Part shown: positions 1-13,859 of the stretch, piece after piece | Numbering within the stretch: position 1 is the stretch's first letter | Layout: the number at the start of each line of letters is the position of its first letter | Source of the DNA: Zoroaster sp. YZ-2022 | Taxonomy: Eukaryota > Echinodermata > Asteroidea > Forcipulatida > Zoroasteridae | Assembly (NCBI GenBank): GCA_029582265.1 | Contig: CM055823.1 | Coordinates: 1,736,001-1,800,000, forward strand | Reading direction: 5' to 3' | Length of the DNA stretch: 64,000 bases | The notes under the pieces: generated by a model | What the model saw: only the letters and a program-made list of their open reading frames with translations | Told to the model about the DNA's origin: nothing | Database searches by the model: none | Program-made: the position numbers and the translations under genes

Positions 1-2216
1 TAAATTCTGGCAATGGTGTCTATATCCGTGATTATAAAATTTTGTAAGTTTAAAAGATTATAAATTTGCATGAAAGACCAAACTTAATTTTGCATTTTAA
101 AGGCTTGATGGATTAGTTTAGGGGAATTTAACCGTAGGGTTTCATATCGAATTTTAACATGTACTTTTGTGTTTGGGACATATCAATGGTAATTTCAACG
201 TGTCTTTGTGTTTGATGATAACAAAATCAGATATAGTTATTACATCACGCTGCAGCAGTGGCGCAACGAAAGAGGGGGCAGGGGATGGCAGGATTTTTGA
301 AAACATTTCGGAGGTACAAATTTCGGCTTTTGGAGAGAAAATAACATAATAAGCAAGGGAGGAAAGAAAAACTATAATTACCCTATGTAGCAGGATTGCT
401 GATTATTCCGATATACGCCATAATTCCGACTGTGAATTTATCCGCCAGGCGACCCCTATTACGCTTTACGACTATAGATTTCAGTAATAAAGAATGGTTT
501 CATGTACGGAAAATACTTCTTATATAAAGCTAATATTCCTGACTGCTCAATACAAATTTTCATTAGTCGGACCGTGATCCGAAAACGGAAGGGACTTTTG
601 GTTAGAGATGTTTCTGACAACAACCAGGAAACCAACTTTTCATCTGACTCTCACAGCTTCGGCCTATTATTTCCAACTCAATAACAGCGTATCCAGAACT
701 GGTTAACCCTTTCGATACCAGCCCATTTTTCACGGTGTGACATTTCCATACCAGGTAAATACTGGTGCAGATAACTCCCTTATTATTACCATACCCAATT
801 TGGTGGCTTCTAATGAAAGAGAGCGCCACCATTCTACACTCTGTAGTTAATGTACATACATGTGTGCAATTCCACTGTGCAACATGCAGCTTTAAGTATT
901 ACAAATAACATTTGGAAAATTTGAAACTTTGCATGATTACATTCATTCTATTCATTCATTCATTGATGATTTATTACACTAAAAATGTCACATGGCAGCC
1001 AAAGGCTGAATTGCGTACTGCACAATGTGTTACAATTAATGCAATTAAAATAAAACAATTACAATTTCCAGAATTTAAAATGTTATATACATACAAACTT
1101 TACGGTAAAACAAAGGTGTAATAAAATAATTAAGAAATTAAAAATATGTGGCTCTAAATAATGTAATAATTTATATGTGTGCATTTGTAGTGTTAAGTAG
1201 ATTAATAAAAATACGGAATAGCACTGTTACGAAATCTCTGAGTTTTACAAATACTGTTGATGTTAGCCTTTTTTGTCTCAAAACAGATCCAACAGGATTT
1301 TTCAAAGGAGCCAATTTTGATACTGAGGATGGCTAGCTAAAGCAGTAGCAAAATCAACACAGATATTATGTCTTCTCACTTACAGGGTTTGGAAATTTAC
1401 ATACTGATAGAGGCCCAGGTTTGCAGATACATAATCAACATGAGATAATTCACACAGGCTCTTTTTTGGATACTTTCTATCAGATTAATCTGTTTCTGAG
1501 TAAGAGCCTTGTGGATACTGAGACACATTTACAATTTCTAACATATTAATGTTTACGCCATTCTGAACTATCTATCTATTGATTGAAGGACATTCAATCA
1601 AAATGGCCCCCATTCAATATTGGCTGGGATTGTGGGCACACGAACATGATTGTTGACTTAACATTGAATAGAGAGGGAAACGGAGGGAGGGAGGGTAGGG
1701 AGGCCAAGTGATGGAGATTCAGTGCTGTACAAAGAGTGGCCAAAAAAACTGATTAATTTACAATAAGCAAATCCACTTTTTGGTTATAATTTTTATGAAA
1801 ATCATTCACCGGCGATTACTCTATTTTGAACAGTAAGGTTGAATAATTATGCTCGTTAATATGGTTTTACATAAATCTAAGGTGTCTGCTTACCACAACA
1901 ATAATTAGTTGTTGGCAAGTCAGTTTATCTCAAAATAGGTTGTTTGCAATTTATGCAAAGTGCAAGTATATGGTATTTCTCAAAAGCAAGGAACTACGCA
2001 CATCGGATATGTACATTTTTACATATCATCCTCGTTTGTTTTTCTATTGCTGTGTGTAATCGCCGGTTACTACAAACAATGCAGTCACGTTTTCTTCCGG
2101 AAGAGGTTTTGCCAGGATAATGCACATTTTTCTCCATCAGCCGAACAGGAAGGTTATTCGCAGTGGATCGAGCAAACGCAACGTTGTATTACATTCCCCA
2201 ACCTGTGAGTAGGCCG
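1..2216. other. No gene seen; contains a dispersed 400-bp repeat
   Basis: AT-rich. The part at about 70-440 (ccaaacttaattttgcattt, gattgctgattattccgata) recurs in the same orientation at 6.40-6.69 kb. No convincing exon was found. Confidence 0.6.
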
Positions 2217-2224
2217 TCTATGAC

Positions 2225-3552
2225 CAACAGCGGATCTAGGCCCAAAAGTTTAGGGGGCAAATGCTCAGTGGAGGGGCATGTTTACGGTACAAAACGTTTC
2301 TAGTGGGGTTTGTTTGTTTTGTGGGCTGAACGACAATACTTGATTTAGTATGAAATTTCAGTGATAAGCTTTGGTTGAACCCGCAACCTTGTGATTGTAG
2401 GCTGGGTCTGCGGTCTAACCACTTGACTAATGGGTTTCAAAATGTAGCTTCTGGTTGCTCTGGGCGGACAATATTATTCATAATGGTTAACTTTTTCACT
2501 GTACATGAGCCTATAATGGTCATTGAAAATACCTGTATGGCAAATGTGGCGATTGGAGGAAACAACAACAATCAGTTAAAACGAAACTAAGTTCAATCGA
2601 TGGACACCGCTTGTGGCGAAATACTCAATAACCCAGTGGTGGTTGGAGACGGTCGTGAAGCTTGAAAGGATGAGAGAGACTCAGGCGATCACCTCTCTCG
2701 TAGTTGAACACCGAAAACGGTCAGGAGCGCTCCACCTTGAGTGTGCAAGTTGTAAAGTTATTAATGCAAATTAATGTTTTAAATAAAGCCGCCTGAAATA
2801 ATCCGTGATGACACAGAACTCTGGAATTAACGGCAGTTATTATTGATCAAATTGATCCTTTCTAAAGGTAGATTTTCAGAAAAACAATCATTGACATGTT
2901 TTGAATGTGGCCACTCATCTGGGTTGAGCTGGTGCCCGCATGGAGTCCCAGAGTGTTATGGTATGTACATACATTATTGTGTAAATCTACAGTGCTGCAA
3001 AAAACAGCCCATATTTTACGTTGATGCTTACTGCTCATATGACGATGGAAGGCAGATCTTTCCAGGTCACTGCTCCTGCTCGTACTCACAAGATTGAAAT
3101 GCGTTTTATGCGCATTTCGCGCCAAATTTTAAACGTAGGCCTACATTGCGGACGTTGCATGGCTCACCTAATATCAGGAAACCCACACACAACCAGTCGC
3201 GTGTGCATAAGCCATGCATACAATCACCGTGCGCCTCGTCTAATGCAGCTTGGCTTAACTGCGCAAACTACCATTACCAAATTTTGGCCAGCGTGTTGGA
3301 TCGTGAGTAAGTTATGAACATACATTCATGTAGCCAGTAGTGTGTTGTAATTTGCATACTTTATAAAAGCTGAACGTATAAGCAAGACTAGCTGCTGAGG
3401 AGGGGCGTAAAGTTGTGAGGTTTTGTTTTGTCTCTCTTTCCCCCTTTTTTCTTCTTTTCTTTTCTTTCTTTTCTTTTTTTTTTTTTTTTTGGGGGCATGC
3501 AACTTCAGGTTTTTGGGGGCCATGGCCCCGTTAGCCCCAGGATCCGCCGTTG
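2225..3552. mobile_element. Non-autonomous hAT-like element with 8-bp target duplication
   Basis: The left end CAACAGCGGATCTAGG and the inverted right end (CAACGGCGGATCCTGG) match at 13 of 16 bases. The direct duplication TCTATGAC flanks both sides exactly (2217-2224 and 3553-3560). An 8-bp duplication with ends of this type is the hallmark of hAT elements. No transposase is visible inside. The interior includes a poly-pyrimidine tract (3420-3490). Confidence 0.85.
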
Positions 3553-4199
3553 TCTATGACTTGAAGACGAGTCAAGATTACTGACATGCTTGTTTGTTGG
3601 TATGCTGTTGAAAATTACCGTGGCATTGAGCATGGATATGTTCAACTTTATACTAGAAAACACTCGTTTTCACCATTTCAAACTTCTGTGTGTGTGTAGT
3701 ACTAAGAAAAATTTGATTAGCGAGATCAGTTCACTCCCGTGAATTTGTAGCATGATTATCTATAGATTTGGGCTTATGATTTCACGAAATCCACTTTCGC
3801 TCTTATTACACCGAATTTGTTTTGTAATTGTAGCAATCGCTACCATTTGTTGGGGTACAACATTTTTGTTATCATGCTAATAATGCATAACTGACCAGCC
3901 TTCTCATAAAATGGGTTATCTCCTTTTTCATTCTATTTGTCTTTGGGTGGGCTGCATTCAGTATTCCTGTACGCAGTATAACGCACTGGACCACAACATC
4001 CAAATCTAGTGAGACATTTTGGATACAAATGACTCTGTTAAAGTAATTATCACAATAAATTACATGTCGCTATGTTTCAAGTCCATTTAAGTTCAACGAC
4101 GCGACTTCTCCTGGGATGGTTAGGTCAGAGGATGGCAATTTGAGGATGAATCGGTATCTACATGTACATGTAGCCTTCTTGAGATTTTTGTCTCCTTGG

Positions 4200-4905
4200 C
4201 AGCAGCTCCTGTGCAACATCCACGAATAAATTAACCCGTCTCTGACTCGTTCAAAGAGAATGCCTTAATTCCCATTTGACCGGTTTTCTGGGCATGTACT
4301 ATGAAACCAGGCGTCCTTAAATTTGAGCATACTCATCAGGTGATAGGTTCATCCAGGAGTAATAGAGGCTGCAAGGAATTTGAGAGGAGGACGTTAACCA
4401 AAGGCCTAACTTTCGTTAAGCAGCCATCCAGAGGCTGGTTCAGGCAACCGGTTGTCGAGAGGGTGAAAAAATGTAGAATGGAAATAAATCTATTTCTTGA
4501 CATTATGGATGGATAAAATGACATCCGTAGAACTTCATATGTTGACCAGTACATACTGTACTGAGGCGACTTGTTGTTGATGCCATAACAAGCAGTGCAG
4601 CCCTTCAAATGCTGCATCATTTTCATTCGAGTGAGTGGGGTCAGGAGGTTTCTGAAACAGTTTACGTTCTGCATAGCGGTTTGTTTTCGTCTACAAAGCA
4701 GATCCCCAGACGGCACTGCAGAAGAACAACTGAATACCTGTGCTGCAAAGGCCTGAGAAGTCACCTGCAGGACCACAGAGCTTCCGGTGAAATTCATCGG
4801 CTTCCTGTTGAGATGACTGATCTCTTTTCAACCCGATCTGAAGTCTGTTTCTTGCTTCCATCTGGTTGGCATTTCTCGCGGAAGGGAATAGACCAAAATG
4901 CATGA
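4200..4905 (-). pseudogene. Degenerate piggyBac-type transposase
   Basis: A minus-strand frame encodes INNKSPQYSMYWSTYEVLRM, SFYPSIMSRNRFISILHFFT and NQPLDGCLTKVRPLVNVLL, ending LLLDEPIT. It matches the piggyBac transposase DDE region pattern (YWS..., MS-x-x-R-F-x-x-I-L-x-x-x-x-F, K-x-x-P..., DE). Beyond this the same reading continues with stops as GRLVS, YMPRKPVKWELRHSL, recalling the KGR...QYMP-x-KP-x-KWG motif. Internal stops and a shortened N-terminal part show it is dead. Piggybac elements insert at TTAA, and several TTAA-flanked MITEs occur in this window. Confidence 0.72.
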
Positions 4906-5528
4906 GGAGCCTTTTCGTCTATCACACAGTATAATTTATGAAAAGTGTGCCTAAAATTGGCACTATTTCCGCTATTTTTGATATTACCGATTGATGAAAT
5001 TTTGAGGACTTTTTTATAATCTCATAATACAATAATTTTAATTTGGGGGAAGGGTCCACAGTTATCATGGCAACAGTTGTAATGTAATTAAATATCCATT
5101 TGTTTTTAGTGTTATGTAAAAATCATGCAATTGCATATGTTCAAATCTTTAATAACATGTTACACGCCATCTTCTATATTTTGAATACATAAATGAATAA
5201 CATAATGTGTATTAAATCTTTTAATCCAACACAGCCGCCAATGGGTAGCCATCTTGGCACCCCCAAATTAGCGGCCATTTATTTAGAAGTATAGATGTTT
5301 GGTGTGGTTTTTGTTCAGGGGGCAATAGTTTACTCACGATCTCGTCAAACATGAAATTACATGGAAAAGAGCATACGTAAAATGAACTGGCATTTATCTA
5401 CACTCAATGTTAAATTCGTTGCATACAACTTAAAAAATGAAGCTATTCTCCAAAATCCAATTAAAAAACTGATGTTAAAAAGGGTAGGCTAGTGCCTAAC
5501 TAATGTTTATACAGTCATGACCTACACA

Positions 5529-5790
5529 ATATAAATACCTCATCCTGCGGATCCACGTCGCTCCGAATGTCCTTTTTCACCTTCGCTTGAGGATTCATCA
5601 TCATCCTGATCATCATGCTAGTTTCATCATTCTCCGTGTCGATCTCCATTTCCGAGTCACTATCATCAAATATCTCTGCCAAAATAGCAGCATTTCTATC
5701 ATGTCCATGATTAAGTTTCGATTCGGCAGCCACTATCCACAACCCTTTTTCTTTTGAATAACGCGCTGGCACAGAGGACGCTAACACAAT
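5529..5790 (-). pseudogene. Possible N-terminal part of the piggyBac-type protein
   Basis: This is an open minus-strand stretch upstream of the degenerate transposase. It reads LASSVPARYSKEKGLWIVAA and an acidic run EIFDDSDSEMEIDTENDETS, then MNPQAKVKKDIRSDVDPQDE, followed by GT. Acidic N-termini are common in piggyBac-derived transposases, but the 600-bp gap to the recognisable part shows no homology I can see. It could equally be a separate exon of a host gene. Confidence 0.3.
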
Positions 5791-7027
5791 GCGCGGATTA
5801 ATTAAATCGTCGATAGAGGGTGACCGTCATGAAATTCGCCTAAGCATTTTGGCTGGGGACCAATAAGCTCCGCCGGTCGTAAAACAATACGTTTGCAAAG
5901 GTGCCATTTGTATCCCCTGGTCTGGAACAATGACCACAAATATGTGTGTTGGCGCCCGCGGTATGGATATAGGGTTAATCCGTCACTTCGTTACAGCATT
6001 TCTATGACATCAGGCCATTGGCATGTGTGGTTCCAATTGACAAAGATGGATTACGCTTCTATTTTTAGTTAGATAATTCGACTCAATTACATAAGTTAAA
6101 TGTCCCATTTAAGAAAAGCTGCTTATACAAAATAAAGACAATCCACCCACACGCCCATACAGTGCAACAACTTATGGCGTTTGGATTCACGAAAAAATTG
6201 AATTTGAGTACCGGTACATAATCTTCAATAGTGCATTGAACCCGCGGGCTATCACTTGCTTAGAATGTTAATACACACATCTCAAAATCCAACCAGCGAG
6301 GGTTTATTATATTGAAGAAATTGCCAATTCAATGACTACCGTATTGCTTTTAGGATGAAGGCCTTTGTGCAACTTAAGTCGTGATGATAAAATTTGCAGT
6401 TTACGATGGTAAAGACCAAGGCTTAATTTGCATTTTAAGAGTTGATGGATTGGTTTGAGGAATTTCGCCGGAAGGTGCCAGTATCCAATTTCAACGTGTC
6501 TTTTGTGTTTTATGATAAAACAAATTACCCAGCAGTAGCACGTATAGCTAAGGGTGGGGGGGATATTTAACAACATTTTGGAAGTTGGGCTTTTGGAGAA
6601 AATAACATGAAAAACAAGGAGAAGAAATATATAAGAATTGCTGATTATTCCGACAACCCATAATTCGACTGTCAATTTATCCAACAGAATTCTTCGGCCA
6701 AGGTCTAGTAAAACTGCTCGTTAATATTGGCTCAACCGACGTATGGCTGTCAAGGATTAGTACCAGTAAATAACAAACTCAAATTAATAGTAAAATGAAG
6801 GGTCACTGTTTTAATCATCAGCAGCTTACTTTGAGGAGCGTTGTGCAGTCTTCCGAATTGGCCAGCATAAAAATTACTTTTTATACGGTTTCCGACGTCC
6901 GAATTTCATTAAACAAAATGTGTTCAGTTTAATGTGATATTATCTTGTAAATTTCACTTTTTGGGGGTCTCTTGAGCCAATTACGGGCGATATATGCCTA
7001 TTTATCTTATAGGCCTACGCCTTACTC

Positions 7028-7258
7028 ATTGCCATGGTCGAGCGGTTTTAATGCATCGAATTTGTGTTCTGATGGCCGAGTCGTCCAGAATGTGGGTTTG
7101 AATCCGACCGCGCGACCATGAATTGCTTATGTCTATGAGCAACACACTTTACCATAATTGCTTCTCTCAAATCGGGGTAAATGGGTGCCTGAGAGGGGCA
7201 GAGTTGGTTCAATTGTGTCGATTAGAATCATATTCGCTGAAATGGCAGCAATTGAGCT
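7028..7258 (+). mobile_element. tRNA-derived SINE, family 2, copy c
   Basis: It reads gccatggtcgagcggtttta, then cagaatgtgggtttgaatcc and cactttaccataattgcttc. It is diverged and ends in the compound microsatellite. Confidence 0.75.
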
Positions 7259-7260
7259 AT

Positions 7261-7484
<224 letters not shown>

Positions 7485-7628
7485 ATACCACTTCACCGTG
7501 TGACTGTGTGAAATAACATGTAAAAGCCCTGCAGAGCAATGCATATTTGAAACTTATTCTTTCCTAAATATCAAATTACATTTGATATGAAAACTCACTA
7601 TGAGCCTATAAATACATTACTTACGCAA

Positions 7629-7939
7629 CGATTATGCTTCCCTGACGATATGGAGCGCGTAAGTTTGGCCACCAACATTGTATCTTCGCCTTTGCATGCA
7701 CCACTATCTGCGGTGGTTACTACCAGATCAATGTGGACGTGATCGCATGGGCTGTTCGGTCCCTGTCGTTTTTCAAACAGACTAGCGTACCTAACTTCTT
7801 GTGGATCAGAAGCTGGCAAAAGAAACTGGATATGACAGCGCCCCATTTTGACAGAACTAGTCTTTCTTGGTGTCATCATCTCAAAGTTTCTACATGAATA
7901 CATGCCTCCACCCCACATATATTTACAATTCGCGACCAT
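7629..7939 (-). CDS. Candidate first exon, unknown protein
   Basis: The frame is open from ATG (context caaaATGG) to a consensus donor (gttgc/gtaagt). It reads MVANCKYMWGGGMYSCRNFE, later MGRCHIQFLLPASDPQEVRY, ASLFEKRQGPNSPCDHVHID and LVVTTADSGACKG. Codon usage looks more balanced than in nearby AT-rich frames. I do not recognise the protein and found no partner exon downstream; the next minus-strand open frame is the acidic one at 5.5-5.8 kb. It may be part of a transposon protein. Confidence 0.33.
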
Positions 7940-8927
7940 TTTGCACTTAATTTCTTATTTTTGTTTTGCATTCACAAAATAAAGGAAAGAATGTAGAATA
8001 CAACCACCCTTTACTATCCATATTATGACGATATCAGAGATTTTCCTAAAGGAGAGGAAAATTAACCCAGTAGTCGATTGGAAATGATACTGTGGGAGAT
8101 TTCGAGCAATGAATGTATGTGCACACATCCAGTGAGATGTTAGCCATTTTGTTGTCTGCTGTAAAATACATACTTAGACCTGCTTAGATATTGTGTAGCG
8201 GTTGGGTTCCAGCATTCTTTCCAAAATAGCTGTCGGTTGAATTTGAATCCAAAGTCATGTCTGCTGGTGAGCTGGTCTGCCACACTCCCCCCACCTCCTG
8301 TCACAGGCAAATCCAGAATCTGTCATGCAGGGTATCACACCAATTACCAACAACCCAAATAAAAACAATAAAACAGTTTCAATTTGTTTGTCCAAGTTGA
8401 CTTCAATGTATTGCTATTTTTTTGTAAATTAAACAAACAAAATTGGACATGTCAACATCACATTCTTACTTAAAGTTGGCTTAAAAATATATCAAATTTA
8501 ATATCTACATAAAAAATATTCTCTGACCTAATGTTGCATACACATGCAAGAATTGATATAAAACATAAAATATAATATTCTTTCTATCAGTTTACTTGCG
8601 TTAGCTAATTAAGTAAATTGAATTCAATATTTCTCAATATTTGTATTAAAATATTCTTAGACAAGTATGTAATTAAGTTTTGAGCAGAACTTCATCAGGA
8701 CCTTGGTTCAGCGATGTGTTGTTCCGCAATGTGTAGGTAAGATATACATGATACCAACATGCATAGTAAATATTCTACTTATCACCCCTATGAATCTGAA
8801 GCCTAAGATCTCATGATTTATTGACACATCAGTTACTAATAAGATGCGTTATTTTACTTAATAGATGAGTAATTTATGTATAATTTTTTTTTACTTTTTG
8901 AAATTTCTCTATTTATTAAGTAAAGGC

Positions 8928-9356
8928 TGTTTGTGGTGACACCATATGATTTTTTTTCTCCCTTTTGAGTTGTAATTAGTTCTGAAAAGAACTGGAGGTT
9001 ACAACTTGACGTTTCGATCAGTATGCTCTGATCGTCTTCAGGAGAATGCCAGACTCTGGGAGACACTGCTTCTTTAAAGTAGACTGGTGGAGGATTTGCT
9101 CAACACTGGATGCTGGTGGATTGAAATTGTGTTGTTGTGTGCAGGTGGGAACTGGGATTCTTGAGTGGGGCAAGAGGAGTGTGTGCTCAGGATCCTCCAG
9201 CAGTCTACTTAAGCAGCAGCATCTTCTAGAGACGATCAGAGCATACTGATAAAAAATATCGAGACGACTGCCAGCCAGTTCTTTTCAGAACGAATACTAC
9301 TCAAAAATGATCCTGTTTAATTATTATTTTTTTCACATGTGGTGTCACCATAAACT
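8928..9356. mobile_element. MITE of the gtttgcggtgacaccatgtg family
   Basis: The left end tgtttgtggtgacaccatat and right end cacatgtggtgtcaccataa are inverted copies. Subterminal parts are also inverted: gttctgaaaagaactgg against ccagttcttttcagaac, and cgatcagtatgctctgatcg against gatcagagcatactgat. It carries no coding capacity. Other copies lie at 13.59-13.85 (partial), 21.26-21.49 and 23.1-23.3 kb. Confidence 0.82.
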
Positions 9357-9805
9357 GTCTTCTACTACTCTTTTTCACCATGCACAGCTATTGCAAAATA
9401 TTGGCGTTTGGAGAGTATTATATAAGACAGATAAAATATAACTATATCTCAATATAACTATATCTCAAGTTAATTACAAATGTGCATAATATGAAAGACA
9501 TTTTGAAATAGTAAGATACACTTGTAACTTATTTTCTGATTGGGTTGATAATTGGTGGATCGGGGTGGGTAAGTAGAAAGTATTTTTACACCCCCCAAGC
9601 AAACAATCAGCCAAAGAGGCCCAATTTAATTGGTATTGTAATTTTAATTACCATTAAAGGCAACCTCAAATCTTATCCAATTGTCCTTCGATCCAATTTG
9701 TCACGTGTATGAATGTAAAATACAAATTGTTCAAGGAAGATACATCATTGGTGATTTTTCATAAAATTGCTTCTATGAATATGCTTACTTTCTTTTTAAT
9801 CACAA

Positions 9806-10740
9806 AGATAACATAAAGATAGCATACATAAAGATAGCATAAAGATAGCATAAAAGATAAACACAAAGATAAATAACAAGATAACACAAAGATAACAATA
9901 AAGATAACACAAAGATAACACAAAGATAACACAAAGATAACACAAAGATAACACAAAGATAACACAAAGATAGCACAAAGATAACACAAAGATAACACAA
10001 AGATAACACAAAGATAACACAAAGATAACACAAAGATAACACAAAGATAACACAAAGATAACACAAAGATAACATAAAGATAACACAAAAGATAACACCA
10101 AAGATAACACAAAGATAACACAAGGATAACACAAAAGATAACACAAAAGATAACAACAAAGATAAACACAAAAGATAACACAAAGATAGCACAAAGATAA
10201 CACAAAGATAACACAAAGATAACACAAAGGTAACACAAAGATAACACAAAGATAACACAAAGATAACACAAAGATAACACAAAGATAACATAAAGATAAC
10301 ATAAAGATATCATAAAGATATCATAAAGATAGCATAAAGATAACATAAAGAAAGCATTTAAGATAAAGATAACATAAAGATAGCATAACATAAAGATAGC
10401 ATAAAAATAACACAAAGATAACATAAAGATAGCATAAAGATAGCATAAAGATAACATAAAGATAAAGATAAAGATAACATAAAGATATCATAAAGATATC
10501 ATAAAGATAGCATAAAGATAGCATAAAGATAACATAAAGATAAAGATAACATAAAGATAAAGATAACATAAAGGTAGCATAAACATAAAGATAGCATTAA
10601 AATACCATAAACATAAATATATTATAAAAAATAACACAAAGATAGCATAAAGATCGCATTAACATAAAGATAACCAAAAATAGCATAAAGATAAATAACA
10701 TAGCATAAACATAAAGATAGCATAAACATAAAGATAATAT
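9806..10740. repeat. 11-bp minisatellite (aacacaaagat)n
   Basis: About 930 bp of 11-bp units. The left half is mostly aacacaaagat. The right half is mostly aacataaagat and agcataaagat, with occasional insertions. Long leucine-rich minus-strand frames here come from the repeat. Confidence 0.97.
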
Positions 10741-12119
10741 ACTTGGAGCAAAAACTTTAACTTTGAAAAAGTGCATTCTGGTTTTGTAAGGTTTTCTCTG
10801 GAAATGACAGCACTTCACCTCAAATTAGCTTTTCAAACTTGTTTATCTGTTAATTTTGTAATTGAAATTTTACATATTAAAGTTGTACCTTTCCCTTAAA
10901 AGCGTCACTTTAATTATAATCACTACTGTCAGACACCAAATCCCTGATATTGTCCGAACATCATTTCAAACTGTTACACAAATGTGACATGGTTTTATGA
11001 TTATAAAATTATATGGTATTATACGTATTTATCCAAATATAATTTCAATACGCCCAATTCAGATTGAACCCCCTAATAAAAGCCCGCCAACCCTTGCAAT
11101 GTTGAAATCCTTGGTAGAGGTAAGGGTGAAAAATTCATTCAGGAACACACCATAAGGAATGGTTTTTAACGGTAAATTAAAATCCATTAGTAAGGCACAT
11201 TTGATTCAGATTCACCATCAAAAATAGTGTGTGTTTGCAAAACAGACAGTTTGGAATACTTCAGCAATATACTTGTACATGTACTGCAAAGAAGTATACA
11301 TAACATATGGTGACTAGGGTTTTACCAGAGGTATAAACTCCTATTAAGCATAACAATTTATACACACAAAGAATTACACCAATATTCTACTATAAATACA
11401 TGTATATACTAGAATATACCAATATAGAATTTGATTGCAAAACTGATTAAACATTACGTGCAATGAATAAAACAAATTAATAAAAAAACTGAAATGCTTT
11501 TAAAGGCCTACCCATTTCTCCCGATAAGTTTTGAAATTGAGGAAACAATGCAAGTCGCTTTCTGCTATTCTGTTTTGTTTCCATCTTGTCCAGGTGACTG
11601 GTTTGAACCCGGTTTTATCTGTTTTGCCTGGCTGGCTTGAACCGGTTTTGAACTGGTTCCACCTAGCTGGTTTGAACTAATTTCATCCTGAGCCCAGATT
11701 ATCAGTGTGTGAATGAACTTTGCCATTTTCCTCAGTGGGTCCAGAGAACCAGTCAAGACCGAGTTCGTCGTTGCAACCTGCACAGCTGGTTTGAACTCGT
11801 TCCTTCTTATTTATCCTGAGCTGAGATATCGGGGATGCCGTGGCCGTCCTTCTGCTCCTCTTTAAGGAGTGATTCTCAGATGAGAGACAAGCTTGACATG
11901 TTGATGTCATCAGATGTCTGTGTGCATTGGTGTTGTCGTTGAATGATAATGACACTAAGTACTAAAAAAAGAAATAAGAGAAATAGAGATGACTCTTACT
12001 GTCTGTCCATCCATCTGATTTTCAAAAAAAAAGGAATATGGGTTTCTGAAACAGAGCAGAAAGAAAGAGATGGAAGAGAATGATAAGAGAGAAACAAAAG
12101 ATAATAAAATATACCAGAG
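10741..12119. other. No gene seen
   Basis: AT-rich intergenic or intronic sequence. At 11.58-11.80 kb a loose repeat of gctggtttgaac occurs. No splice-bounded open frame was found. Confidence 0.55.
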
Positions 12120-12400
12120 ACATTTGGACAAAAGTGAAAAATCCTGGACAAATAGGTGTGAGCCTGGGTCCCTTTGGTCTGCAGGACAAAGGCCCCTGAT
12201 GAACCTCCCTGGATAACATTTTGGAGTGATTTACAGGGCACCTCAATCATCCCCACACAAACAAGAAACTAGATATGTTATTTTATACAGGCTACTTATA
12301 TCTTTGGTTGGTGGCTACTTATCTCCTTTCAAAGAAAATTTTTGGCTAGTGACAGATTTGTAAAAAACTGAAATCAGGAAAAATCTGAGAAATGTCGTCC
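12120..12400. repeat. Interspersed repeat family R1, copy 1
   Basis: It contains gggtccctttggtctgcagg, acaagaaactaga and tcctttcaaagaaaattttt, ending ctgaaatcaggaaaaatctg. Other copies are at 15.60-15.89, 24.82-25.51 (interrupted) and 54.66-54.91 kb. Confidence 0.75.
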
Positions 12401-12659
12401 TAATTTGCACATAGTGACCAATCCGACTTTTTCAATTTTCAGTTTTCTCCCGCTTAATTAGTACACGTTCCGGGAAGAGACCTACCATTGGTATCTAATA
12501 ATCCACGTGTGTATTCGCTTATAGTTTTGGAATGAGCATGCATTCAAGGGCCGGAAATATCTGAACGGCTATTTTTGTAATTTGGCAAAGTGACCGGGTC
12601 AATACCGCACTATGGTCTTAACAGTCGGGATTGGTCACTATGGCAAATTAGGGACGAAA

Positions 12660-13425
12660 TAGGTGGAGGCTAGAAGTTAAGGCACAATAGTATACAGTTA
12701 TTTCTGGAACCGGATACCGAAATTGAGAAAATCTTTGGATACCTAGATGCAATTTTTGTAAAACCACATAAATACTCCCGAATGTATAAAATAACCAGAT
12801 ATGAACACATGACTCTTAAAAATGTGGACTTATGTACTGTAATAATTTCCATCCTCTACCATTAAAACGACTCATAGTCATAGCATCCCCATTCCCCAAA
12901 TTCTGTTAACAAAGTCAAAGACTTCCATTTTGTGGCTTAAATGCCATTGAAATGGAACCGGGTAATGACTGCAACAGGTTGGGTCTTAGTTGCCCAGGAT
13001 ACAGTAGAGACTTAATGTAACAAAAATTTACCGACTGACAGAGAACAAAAATTTACTAAGAACACAGATAAAACTAATGCTATGAAAAAAGTAGGATTTG
13101 AAGCTATGAAGCCATGGAGGAATAGCCAGTGCGAGAAGTTTGAAATACTGGCTGTGCGTTCCCAGTTATTCGGGAACCGAATCACCGAAATTGGAAATCT
13201 TCGGATATCCAGGTACCCGTAAACAATTTGTAGCAAAACACATAAATACTTCCTCAATATGTACACGAGTTTCTCTTGTTTGCCAGAGTGTAATAAATGT
13301 GGACTTACTGTAATAATTTTTCCTCCTCTACACTAAAAACGACCGTAAATGCATCATTCCCCACACACAACAAAATGTTAACAAAAATCAGAGACTTCCA
13401 TTTGTGTAGCTTAAATCTTCAGTCA
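12660..13425. repeat. Diverged direct duplication (about 430-bp period)
   Basis: The segment with ccgaaattgagaaaatcttt, aaaccacataaatactcccg and aatgtggacttatgtactgt (12.69-12.95 kb) recurs at 13.17-13.42 kb (ccgaaattggaaatcttcgg, aaacacataaatacttcctc, aatgtggacttactgtaata). Confidence 0.7.
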
Positions 13426-13859
13426 AAAAGGTACGCGAAGTGCGTATAGGAGTAATTGGAACCCGAAAAAGCTGAACCGGGTAATGATTTCAGTTTAGTC
13501 GGGTATTCGGATTACCTCCTCCACTGCCTGTAGTTTGAGAATACATGTAACACCATGTACCATCTCAAATGAATAGTGTGTTGGTTCTGAAGACAGAGGT
13601 TTGACAACTCAACGTTTTCGATCAGTAATACTCCTGATCGTCTTCCGGAGAAAATGCAGATTCGGGAGGTTGGACTCATTCGAGATACTGAACATGGCAC
13701 TAACATAAGCTTCCTCTGGAGAAAATATACTTGAAGATGTTTAGTTGGACAGATATTTCTGTGTCGAGAGACAACCCTTACCTTCTCCAACAGAATCTGC
13801 AGTGTTGTCTTCAAATGAGTTGTCAAGTCAATGATATTTGAGTTTCATCCACGTTAATG

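Noticed and set aside
70..6690. LTR pair formed by the repeated segment at 0.07-0.44 and 6.4-6.7 kb
   Set aside because: No gag/pol, primer-binding site or polypurine tract was seen between them. They are simply two copies of a dispersed repeat.
9759..10569. Overlapping Leu/Cys/Tyr-rich frames
   Set aside because: They come from the 11-bp minisatellite, which is open in all three minus frames.
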